A stretch of 10,108 nucleotides of DNA, taken from the NCBI GenBank assembly GCA_019348445.1, contig JAHWJK010000051.1, positions 1,641 to 11,748 on the forward strand, read 5' to 3'. This DNA is from Actinomycetota bacterium. GTDB taxonomy: Bacteria; Actinomycetota; CADDZG01; WHSQ01. Below, piece after piece: positions 1-5,924 of the stretch. Every line of letters begins with the position of its first letter. Position 1 is the first letter of the stretch. Under the pieces are notes generated by a model that saw only the letters and a list, made by a program, of their open reading frames with translations, ran no database searches and had not been told where the DNA came from. Both the position numbers and the translations under genes were made by a program.

Positions 1-7
1 TAGCGCG

Positions 8-2083
8 TCAGCCCGACGGCGTCGGCTCCGGTTCCGGGCGTGGCGTTTCGTTCTTGCTCTTCTTGTCGTCCTTCGTGTTCGTGGGTGACGGTGACGCCGT
101 CGGTGGCGATGGGTTCTCGTTCGAGCCCGGTATGGGCGGTGGGCACGTACTCCGGGGCACGAACTGCCGGATGAGTCTTCTCCTCTCGCCGGTGCACCAT
201 CGCCCCGCGAGGAGGCCGGATTCGGGGTCGATCCGCACCGTGACGACTTCATCGTTGGGGAGGTTGAAATCTCGCGGCGGTGTTCCGGATAGCGCGCGGA
301 GCATGAAATTCCGCCAGATCATCGCCGGGAACGTGCCGCCGGAGACGGTCATGCCGTGGACGTTTCTCATCGGGATACGGCCGTGCGGGTACCCGACCCA
401 CACCGCAGCCACGAGATCAGGTGTGAACCCCACGAACCACGCGTCGGCGTGGTCATCGGTCGTCCCGGTCTTTCCGGCTGCCGGTCGTCCGATGAACGCG
501 GCGCGGCCAGTGCCGCGTCCGATCACTTCCTGCATCGCCTTCGTCAGCAGAAAAACGTTGCCCCGCGCCACAACGCCGGGGACGGTTTCCTGGTCGGGTC
601 CGATGATGTCTCCGGCAGCCGTCCTGACCTCTTCGATCGTCGTTGGTTCGACGTAGGTCCCGCCGTTGGCGAGAGTGGCATACGCCGTTGCCATATCGAG
701 AACGCTTACCTCCGACGCGCCGAGACCGATGGACGGATAGATCGGGAGCCGCGCGGTCACGCCCATCACCTCGGCTTGTGTCGCGATCACGTCGGGCCCG
801 ACATCGAGGCTGAGTCGAGCGAACACTCCGTTGACGGAACCGACTAGAGCGTCGTAGATCGATAGCAGTCCACTGCCTCCGCCCTCGGCATTGTTGACGG
901 ACCACGTAGAGCCGTCGGGCAGTCGGAACGTCGCCGGACTCGATTCGTACTCGTCGTCTATCGAGATGCCCGACTCGAGCGCGGCGGCGGCAACGATCGG
1001 CTTCATCGCGGATCCGGGTTGACGACCCGACCCTCCTCCGGCCTGACCGAGCGCGAGGTTGACCTGCGACCTCGCCCAACTCCGGCCCCCGACCATCGCG
1101 ACGACCCGTCCGGTCAACGGCTCGATCGCGACGAGCGCCGCTTCGGGGTCTCCCGGTCGATCGAGGAGTTCTCGAACGGCGTCTTCGGCCGCGTTCTGGA
1201 ACCGCGGCTTCAGCGTCGTCCGTATCTGTAGACCACCCCGATAAAGCGCGTTCGCTCGCTCGGAGCTCGTGGCACCGATGCGTTCGTCGTCCAGCACCTC
1301 GCGCTTCACGGCTTCGACGAAATACGGTTGTTCGACCGAGAGCTTCGGAGGTCTCCGACTTAGACCAAGAGGCGACGCCTTCGCGCGTTTCCCCACCTTC
1401 TTGGTGATCATCTCCAGGGTGACCATCCTGTCGATCACATAGTTGCGGCGCGTGCGGGCGCGAGCTGGGTGATCACGAGGATCGTAGACAGCGGGGGCCT
1501 TGATGACCGCGGCTAAGAGTGCCGCCTGTGGCAAGGTCAACGTGTCGACGGGGGCCCGGAAGTACGTTTCCGCTGCCGCTTTTATGCCGTACGCCCCTTC
1601 ACCCATGTAGACCGTGTTGAGGTACAGGCCGAGGATCTCTCGTTTGCTGTAGCGATGTTCGAGTTCGATCGCGAGCCGGAGTTCGCGCGCTTTACGCTCG
1701 AGTGTCTTCGCCGGACGCCTGAAGTACGTGTTCTTGACGTATTGCTGCGTGATCGTGCTGCCGCCTTCGACGACTCGGCCCTCGCTGAGGTTCACGACGG
1801 CCGCACGCGCGATCGACCGCAGGTCGTAGCCGGAGTGGTCGAAGAAGCGCGCGTCCTCGGCCGCGAGTACCGCATCCTTCAGGTGCTTCGGTACGCGGTG
1901 GATCGGGATCAGCGAGCGATTCGCCGATGGCTTGTAGATGCGTGCGAGGCGCGTCCCATCGGACGCGGTGATAGTCGTTCGCAGCGCGAGGGCTTTCTTC
2001 GCCTCCAGGTCGACCGGCGCAAGTGAGCACGAAGAACCGAGCAGGAGAGCCGCGATTACGACGCCGGCCCACCTCGCCGTCAT
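8..2083 (-). CDS. Class A penicillin-binding protein (bifunctional transglycosylase/transpeptidase, PBP1A type)
   Basis: This 691-aa enzyme polymerises lipid II into glycan strands and cross-links them on the outer face of the membrane. A hydrophobic N-terminal segment (about residues 5-18) anchors it. The GT51 domain (about 45-230) shows EDARFF with likely catalytic Glu76, GSTITQQ at 108-114, and the RKARE block with Glu134. The transpeptidase domain (about 315-600) has the full serine triad of motifs: SAMK 358-361 (nucleophile Ser358), SVN 416-418 and KTG 538-540. After two Cys (630, 647), possibly a disulfide, comes a Pro/Ser/Lys/Glu-rich, probably disordered tail of about 40 residues. The start ATG overlaps the TGA of the sigma gene (ATGA), so translation is probably coupled, and the gene is the last of the ku cluster. 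The N-terminus ends in GSSC, an imperfect lipobox (Gly at -3). Family assignment is secure; which physiological PBP it replaces is not. Confidence 0.96.
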   Translation of the reverse strand: MTARWAGVVIAALLLGSSCSLAPVDLEAKKALALRTTITASDGTRLARIYKPSANRSLIPIHRVPKHLKDAVLAAEDARFFDHSGYDLRSIARAAVVNLSEGRVVEGGSTITQQYVKNTYFRRPAKTLERKARELRLAIELEHRYSKREILGLYLNTVYMGEGAYGIKAAAETYFRAPVDTLTLPQAALLAAVIKAPAVYDPRDHPARARTRRNYVIDRMVTLEMITKKVGKRAKASPLGLSRRPPKLSVEQPYFVEAVKREVLDDERIGATSSERANALYRGGLQIRTTLKPRFQNAAEDAVRELLDRPGDPEAALVAIEPLTGRVVAMVGGRSWARSQVNLALGQAGGGSGRQPGSAMKPIVAAAALESGISIDDEYESSPATFRLPDGSTWSVNNAEGGGSGLLSIYDALVGSVNGVFARLSLDVGPDVIATQAEVMGVTARLPIYPSIGLGASEVSVLDMATAYATLANGGTYVEPTTIEEVRTAAGDIIGPDQETVPGVVARGNVFLLTKAMQEVIGRGTGRAAFIGRPAAGKTGTTDDHADAWFVGFTPDLVAAVWVGYPHGRIPMRNVHGMTVSGGTFPAMIWRNFMLRALSGTPPRDFNLPNDEVVTVRIDPESGLLAGRWCTGERRRLIRQFVPRSTCPPPIPGSNENPSPPTASPSPTNTKDDKKSKNETPRPEPEPTPSG

Positions 2084-2847
2084 GATTCCTCGAGCGCCTC
2101 TCTCAGCTGCGCCAGCGTCCTCGTCAGCAACCTCGATACGTGCATCTGCGAAATCCCGAGACGCGACGCGATCTCGGATTGCGTCAGTCCCTTGTAGAAG
2201 CGCAGATAGACGATCTTCTGTTCGCGTTCGGGAAGCTTCGCCATCTCGGGGGCGAGCGAGGCGCGGTATTCGAGATTCTCGAGTTGCTCGTCTTCGGAGC
2301 CGAGTTGTTCGGCAAACGAGGTCGAGCCCTCCTGCGCGTCGATGGGTGCGTCGAGCGAGGTGAAGTTGTACGCCTGCGCGATCTCGAGGCCTTCGAGCAC
2401 CTCTTCCTCAGTGATACCGGCGGCTTCGGCGATCTCTTCGACCGTCGGCGAGCGACCGAGGTCGTGGCCGAGATTTCCGACCGTCTTCGTGAGCTCGAGG
2501 TGAAGCTCCTGAAGGCGGCGGGGGACCCGAACGGCCCACCCTTTGTCGCGGAAGTGGCGCTTGAGCTCGCCGACGATCGTGGGCGTTGCATACGTCGAGA
2601 ACTCGACCTCGCGATCGAGATCGAATCTTTCGATCGCCTTCAGCAGACCGATCGTCCCGACCTGGATCAGGTCTTCGACCGGCTCACCCCTGTTACGGAA
2701 CCGCCTCGCCAGGAATTCGACCAGTCCGATGTGTTGGTCTACCAGCCGTTCGCGGTAACCGGCGCGCTCTTCTTCTCCACCGGCAGCTTGATAAGCCGAG
2801 AACAGTTCACGAACCTCGTCCTTGGTGAGCGTGGCACGTTCGCTCAC
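2080..2847 (-). CDS. SigB/SigF/SigG-family alternative RNA polymerase sigma factor
   Basis: This 255-aa group 3 sigma factor is of the general-stress/sporulation type and lacks region 1.1. Region 2 spans about 36-106: the core-binding helix around EDLIQVGTIGLLKAIERFD, then the -10-recognition stretch around FSTYATPTIVGELKRHFRDKGW. The block RVPRRLQEL (107-115), typical of this family, marks the junction to region 3 (about 116-180). Region 4 (about 200-250) contains a helix-turn-helix around LTQSEIASRLGISQMHVSRL that would read the -35 element. The start is GTG, inside a GTGA overlap with the stop of the preceding anti-sigma gene, with a purine-rich AAGGTGAAGAG just upstream. Adjacent anti-sigma and sigma genes are the usual arrangement for this family. 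The closest named relatives would be actinobacterial SigF or SigB; orthology to a specific one cannot be settled from sequence alone. Confidence 0.95.
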   Translation of the reverse strand: MSERATLTKDEVRELFSAYQAAGGEEERAGYRERLVDQHIGLVEFLARRFRNRGEPVEDLIQVGTIGLLKAIERFDLDREVEFSTYATPTIVGELKRHFRDKGWAVRVPRRLQELHLELTKTVGNLGHDLGRSPTVEEIAEAAGITEEEVLEGLEIAQAYNFTSLDAPIDAQEGSTSFAEQLGSEDEQLENLEYRASLAPEMAKLPEREQKIVYLRFYKGLTQSEIASRLGISQMHVSRLLTRTLAQLREALEES

Positions 2848-3215
2848 GCGCTCTTCACCTTCGACAACTCGAAGACGGGCGCCCCATCTGCCTGCTGCAG
2901 GGTCGCACTATCGACGACGGTGTCGAGGATCATGCGCGAGAACTCGGTCAACTCCGTCCGCACCTTCTGGCCGGGGGAGAGCTGCGCTTGACCGCGGATC
3001 TCGATCCGGCTGTCGGCGATCGCGAACGTGATCTCTAGATCTCCGTCGCGGCCCTGGGAGCCGGTGAGATACGCGCAGAGCTCGTCAACCGCGATCTTGA
3101 GGTCCTCGATCTCGTCGATCGTGAAGCTCAGGCGTGTTGCGAGCCCCGCAGCAACCAGCCTGACGACGCCGATGTACGCCGGCGACGCGGGGATCTTGAT
3201 AGTTATTTGTTCCAA
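2844..3215 (-). CDS. RsbW/UsfX-like anti-sigma factor with degenerate GHKL ATPase fold
   Basis: This small (123 aa) cytosolic protein should bind and inactivate the sigma factor encoded immediately downstream. It has the length and pattern of the RsbW/SpoIIAB histidine-kinase-like ATPase family: an N-terminal beta strand, a helix at about 14-30, and the N-box helix DLKIAVDELCAYL (38-50). The N-box Glu45 is kept, but the Asn that normally follows four residues later is Tyr49. No clear DxGxG ATP-lid motif is visible in the C-terminal half. From memory, mycobacterial UsfX also lacks this Asn, so the change fits an actinobacterial branch that may bind sigma without acting as a strong kinase. The start is TTG, chosen because it gives the usual MEQITIKIP-type beginning and lies 8 nt after the ku stop. 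No RsbV-like antagonist gene is in the window. Confidence 0.85.
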   Translation of the reverse strand: MEQITIKIPASPAYIGVVRLVAAGLATRLSFTIDEIEDLKIAVDELCAYLTGSQGRDGDLEITFAIADSRIEIRGQAQLSPGQKVRTELTEFSRMILDTVVDSATLQQADGAPVFELSKVKSA

Positions 3216-3223
3216 AGACGCGC

Positions 3224-4069
3224 CTAACCCGCCGATGCTTTGCGTTTCGCGGTCGTCTTGGTCGTTTTCTTCTTCGACGGAGCGGTCGTCTTCTTGTTCT
3301 TTTTCGCGGCCTCGACGCTCGCTTTGAGCGCTTCCATCAGGTCGACGACCTTCGTCGGCTCTTCCTGCGGGACCTCGGCGACGGTGATCTCCTGACCTTC
3401 GACCTTCTGTTCGACCAGACGCTCGAGCGCGATGCGGTAGTCGTCCTGGAACTCTTCGGGTTTGAAGTCATCGGACAGTTGCTGGACGAGTTGCCGCGCC
3501 ATCTTCACCTCGGCGTCGCGGACGTCGATCTTCTTGTCGAGCTCTTCGAAGTCCGGTTGCCTGATCTCGTCCGGCCAGTGCATCGTCTCGAGAACGAAGA
3601 CGTCGTCCTTCAACCGAACCGTTGCGAGGTGCTCCTTATCGCGGAGCGCGACTTTCGCGACCCCGACCTGGCCCTCGGCCTCGAGCGCTTCCTGCAGTAA
3701 CCGGTACGCCTTCAAGCCCGACGGCTCCGGCGCCACGTAGTAGGTCTTGTTGAAGTAGATCGGATCGATCGCCTCGAGCGGGACGAATGCGACGACGTCG
3801 ATGGCGCGGACCGAGTCGACGTCCACGGCGTCGAGTTCCTCTTCGGTGAACTGGACGTAGTGGTCCTTCGAGTACTCGTATCCCTTGACGATGTCGTCCC
3901 ACGTCACCTCTTTCCCGCACTTGGAGCACTCGCGCTTGTAGCGGATCCGGCCCCCGTCGTCGCCGTGGAGAAGGTGGAACTTCAGCCCCTTCTCGGACAC
4001 GGCGGAGTAGAGCCTCACGGGGATCGAGATGAGGCCGAAGGTGATGGCGCCCTTCCACAGCGCTTTCAT
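3224..4069 (-). CDS. ku: Bacterial Ku protein, DNA-end binding (non-homologous end joining)
   Basis: Homodimeric Ku rings thread onto double-strand DNA ends and recruit ligase LigD for end joining. The 281-aa protein begins with the family's usual MKALWKGAITFGLISIPVRL and continues with a CxxC pair (Cys48, Cys51) in the segment KRECSKCGKEV. It then has the Ku-fold core including DPIYFNKTYYVAP (102-114), ALRDKEHLATVR (141-152) and the LxxALxASV end of the core (about 244-252). A Lys/Thr/Ala-rich tail (about 256-279) follows; such basic extensions occur in actinobacterial Ku and add DNA affinity. I start at 4069, not the open frame extending to 4129, because the family N-terminus fits exactly there and a -10-like TAGAAT lies 7 nt upstream with no Shine-Dalgarno, suggesting a leaderless mRNA. 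No ligD is next to it. Instead it heads a cluster with anti-sigma, sigma and PBP genes. Confidence 0.96.
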   Translation of the reverse strand: MKALWKGAITFGLISIPVRLYSAVSEKGLKFHLLHGDDGGRIRYKRECSKCGKEVTWDDIVKGYEYSKDHYVQFTEEELDAVDVDSVRAIDVVAFVPLEAIDPIYFNKTYYVAPEPSGLKAYRLLQEALEAEGQVGVAKVALRDKEHLATVRLKDDVFVLETMHWPDEIRQPDFEELDKKIDVRDAEVKMARQLVQQLSDDFKPEEFQDDYRIALERLVEQKVEGQEITVAEVPQEEPTKVVDLMEALKASVEAAKKNKKTTAPSKKKTTKTTAKRKASAG

Positions 4070-4076
4070 GGCTGTG

Positions 4077-4082
4077 ATTCTA
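4077..4082 (-). promoter_or_regulatory. Putative -10 hexamer (TAGAAT) of a leaderless ku promoter
   Basis: On the minus strand TAGAAT is followed by 7 nt and then the ku ATG, so transcription would begin at or one base before the start codon. No Shine-Dalgarno lies between them. No convincing -35 sits at 16-19 nt; a TTGAAC lies only 11 nt upstream, too close. The TANNNT-7-ATG pattern is typical of actinobacterial leaderless genes. Inferred, not proven. Confidence 0.4.
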
Positions 4083-4190
4083 GGGGTTCCCCGGTTCAAC
4101 CCTTGGCTCGGCACGATCGGGCCGTTCACGCCTGAGCCGAATGCGGAAAGTCACCAACGAGGCCAGGAACACAACGCTCCGCGTCGAACG

Positions 4191-4205
4191 GTTACTCTTA
4201 GTGAC
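4191..4205. promoter_or_regulatory. Putative BldD operator upstream of bldD
   Basis: GTTACTCTTAGTGAC is an inverted repeat, GTNACT-CTT-AGTNAC, with every specified base of each arm matched. Against the published Streptomyces BldD box NTNACNCWGNGTNAN, it agrees at 8 of 9 specified positions, differing only by T where the central G is expected. It lies 54 bp before the bldD ATG and overlaps a possible -10 hexamer, as expected for a repressing autoregulatory site. In Streptomyces, BldD represses its own gene. It is also 121 bp upstream of ku on the other strand. Confidence 0.62.
4193..4198 (+). promoter_or_regulatory. Possible -10 hexamer (TACTCT) of the bldD promoter
   Basis: TACTCT fits the TANNNT pattern of actinobacterial -10 elements and would place the start of transcription near 4205, giving a leader of about 55 nt that ends in the Shine-Dalgarno GAGGAG at 4250-4255. 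It lies inside the palindrome proposed as the BldD operator, so bound BldD would block RNA polymerase. No good -35 is visible 17 nt upstream (CACAAC), so this is tentative. Confidence 0.3.
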
Positions 4206-4259
4206 AACAACGAATGCGGACAGTGGCCACGCGGGACTGCTGACTAACCGAGGAGAGAC

Positions 4260-4748
4260 ATGACCGACATCGATTACGCACAGGCTCTGGGCGAACGCCT
4301 ACGGAACATCCGCGTCCAGAAGGGCATGTCCCTGCAGGACGTACAACAGGCGTCGCGAGGCAAGTGGAAGGCGGCGGTCGTCGGCGCGTACGAGCGGGGT
4401 GACCGCAACGTAACCGTTGCTCGCTTGTCAGAGCTGGCGGCGTTCTACGGCGTGCCGGTGTCGGAGATCCTTCCCGGCGACGACAATCCCGTCGCTCCGG
4501 GCCAACCTGAGGGGCGGCGGCGGGTGGTGCTCGACCTCGAGGGACTGGACCGCGTCCCCGAATCCGACCGGGACCCACTCGCTCGCTTCACGCACGCGAT
4601 CCAGATCCAGCGCGGCGACTACAACGGGCGTGTCTTGACGATCAGGGAAGACGACCTGATGGCGCTGGCGCTCCTGTACCAGACCACTGCCGACGAGCTC
4701 TCGAAGCGTCTCGCGGAGTGGGGCCTGCTCGCTTCCAACCAGAGCTAG
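4260..4748 (+). CDS. bldD: BldD-like cyclic-di-GMP-responsive transcriptional regulator
   Basis: This 162-aa regulator has the two-domain plan and size of Streptomyces BldD (about 167 aa), which represses developmental genes when dimerised by tetrameric cyclic-di-GMP. The N-terminal XRE-type helix-turn-helix (about 9-72) includes LGERLRNIR, the GMSLQDVQQ turn and VARLSELAAFYGVPVSEIL. After a linker rich in Gly/Pro/Arg, the C-terminal domain (about 93-160) carries the complete ligand signature RXD-X8-RXXD: Arg118-Gly-Asp120, eight residues, Arg129-Glu-Asp-Asp132. The ATG is preceded by a clear Shine-Dalgarno GAGGAG ending 4 nt before the start. The promoter region holds a near-consensus BldD box, so negative autoregulation is likely. 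Its TAG shares the palindrome CTAG with the stop of the convergent neighbour. Whether it controls development in this organism is unknown; in non-sporulating actinobacteria it may control other cyclic-di-GMP outputs. Confidence 0.93.
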   Translation: MTDIDYAQALGERLRNIRVQKGMSLQDVQQASRGKWKAAVVGAYERGDRNVTVARLSELAAFYGVPVSEILPGDDNPVAPGQPEGRRRVVLDLEGLDRVPESDRDPLARFTHAIQIQRGDYNGRVLTIREDDLMALALLYQTTADELSKRLAEWGLLASNQS

Positions 4749-5089
4749 GCCAAGACGGCGGCAACGCCGATAACCACGAGCAATATCCAGTACGTCACGG
4801 TGAAGGTGTAATCGAGCGCGCCCGGGCGCATCGGTAACAACACACCCAAGACCCAGATCGGCATCGCGACGAACGCGAAGAACGCCGCGTACGCGACCGC
4901 GATCCACCGAAGCGTTCCGATCCCGGCCGCGAGACCGATCGCGACGGCGACCAACAACGTGGCGAGCACCGCCTGTCCCCACACGTCGGCTCTCGGCCCG
5001 CCGTGCGACAGCCGGTAGACGCGATAACCCAGACCGAGCGTCGCGTTCGCCGCCAGAGCGGCGATAAGCACCACCGTCCACGTCTCCAT
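4745..5089 (-). CDS. Small four-helix integral membrane protein of unknown function
   Basis: I do not recognise this 114-aa protein. It has about four hydrophobic segments: residues 3-22, 38-58, 62-86 and 95-114. Arg-rich loops after the first (RVYRL) and third segments suggest the topology. It ends directly in the last membrane helix (ILLVVIGVAAVLA). I start at Met18 of the longer open frame (5089), because the upstream part would be the complement of the neighbour's Lys-rich N-terminus. TAACCT lies 8 nt before the ATG with no Shine-Dalgarno, consistent with leaderless expression. It is divergent from the DUF3105 gene across only 25 bp and convergent with bldD, with a 4-bp overlap containing both stops. 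It could be a small permease-like or accessory protein, but nothing in the sequence points to a substrate. Confidence 0.75.
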   Translation of the reverse strand: METWTVVLIAALAANATLGLGYRVYRLSHGGPRADVWGQAVLATLLVAVAIGLAAGIGTLRWIAVAYAAFFAFVAMPIWVLGVLLPMRPGALDYTFTVTYWILLVVIGVAAVLA

Positions 5090-5097
5090 CGCAGGGG

Positions 5098-5107
5098 AGG
5101 TTAGCCT
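5098..5107. promoter_or_regulatory. Putative symmetric bidirectional promoter with overlapping -10 hexamers
   Basis: The decamer AGGTTAGCCT is a near-palindrome (its complement reads AGGCTAACCT). On the plus strand TAGCCT (5102-5107) lies 7 nt before the DUF3105 ATG; on the minus strand TAACCT (5103-5098) lies 8 nt before the ATG of the membrane protein. Both therefore fit the TANNNT leaderless pattern and share two base pairs. A GGGGAGG at 5094-5100 is the only Shine-Dalgarno-like string on the plus strand, but it is 14 nt from the start. No clear -35 elements are seen; they would lie inside the coding regions. Confidence 0.45.
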
Positions 5108-5114
5108 CGCCCGC

Positions 5115-5924
5115 ATGCCTCCGAAGAAGAAGAAGCGCAAGCCGCGGAGTCGCGCGCGCGGGACCGCGACACCGGCTGCCGCGTCTCAGGCCGAACAGAC
5201 GCCTGCCGTTCAAGAGAGGAGACGAGAGCGGCTCGAAGCTCGCCGTGAAGCGAAAGCGCGCGAGGCCGTCAAACGAAGAAGACAGCAGCGGGTATCTCGC
5301 ATTGCGCGACGCGTCGCTTACGCAGGGGCCGCCGCCGCGCTCATCTGGTTCCTGTTCCTCCGGACCGGGATCCCCGATGAGATCAGGGGTCACGAGATCG
5401 AGCATTACGACACGTTCGCAACCGAGAGCGCCGCGGCACAGCTTCATACCGGCGACCCCATCAGATACGAATCGGATCCGCCCGTGTCGGGCGCGCACCG
5501 GCCGATCCCCGCCGACTGCGGTGTGTATTCGGCACCGATGCCGAAAGAGAACATGGTGCACACTCTCGAGCACGGCGCCGTCGGCGTCTTCTACAACCCG
5601 GAGGACGCAGACCCAGACGACATCGCGCAGATCGAGGAGCTCGTCCAGAGCTACGACAGCCACACGTTCTCGGCCCCCTACCCAACCCTCGAAGATCCCT
5701 ACACCGTCGTTGCATGGGCGCACCTGATGCGGCTGGATGAGTTCGACCGGGCGGCGATAAGAGAGTTCATCGAGGTCTTCCGTGAAGGCGGGGACGCACC
5801 CGAAGAGCAGGACTGCCCGCTCGCGGTCGATTCGTCGTTCGGAGCCACACCGTCGCCGACACCGACAGGCGGTGACACGCCGGGACCGACGAAGTCGCCC
5901 GACAAGGAAAAGAAGAACGACTGA
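5115..5924 (+). CDS. DUF3105 membrane-anchored extracytoplasmic protein
   Basis: This 269-aa protein belongs to DUF3105, a family of unknown biochemical function. It starts with a very basic cytoplasmic region (KKKKRK at 4-9) and a charged Arg/Glu/Ala-rich stretch (about 33-66), probably helical. One membrane segment follows (about 68-83), then the outside DUF3105 domain (about 90-235). The conserved marks are HY (98-99), SGAH (125-128), a Cys in ADCGVY (Cys135), MVHTLEHGAVGVFY (147-160) with His149 and His153, and a second Cys (234) that could pair with Cys135. The clustered His residues suggest a metal or cofactor site, but that is inference. The tail (about 240-269) is Thr/Pro/Lys-rich and low complexity. 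The ATG appears leaderless. Its stop is shared in a CTGA overlap with the downstream dehydrogenase-like gene, so the two are likely co-translated and may act together. Confidence 0.9.
   Translation: MPPKKKKRKPRSRARGTATPAAASQAEQTPAVQERRRERLEARREAKAREAVKRRRQQRVSRIARRVAYAGAAAALIWFLFLRTGIPDEIRGHEIEHYDTFATESAAAQLHTGDPIRYESDPPVSGAHRPIPADCGVYSAPMPKENMVHTLEHGAVGVFYNPEDADPDDIAQIEELVQSYDSHTFSAPYPTLEDPYTVVAWAHLMRLDEFDRAAIREFIEVFREGGDAPEEQDCPLAVDSSFGATPSPTPTGGDTPGPTKSPDKEKKND

Noticed and set aside
2140..2991. A 283-codon open frame on the plus strand
   Set aside because: It is antisense to the sigma and anti-sigma genes, which have clear family motifs; it has no recognisable domain of its own.
4070..4129. 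A 20-residue N-terminal extension of Ku from an ATG at 4129
   Set aside because: The Ku family begins at MKALWKGAI, which falls exactly at 4069; the extra residues look like non-coding sequence and would cover the leaderless promoter signal.
4070..4200. A SigB/SigF-type promoter (GTTT-N14-16-GGGTA) in front of ku
   Set aside because: I found only weak pieces such as GTGAAC and AGGGTT with poor matches, so autoregulation by the cluster's sigma factor is not supported by sequence.
5090..5140. A longer start (5140) for the small membrane protein
   Set aside because: The extra 17 residues (MRFFFFGG...) are the complement of the Lys-rich start of the DUF3105 gene and do not resemble a natural N-terminus.
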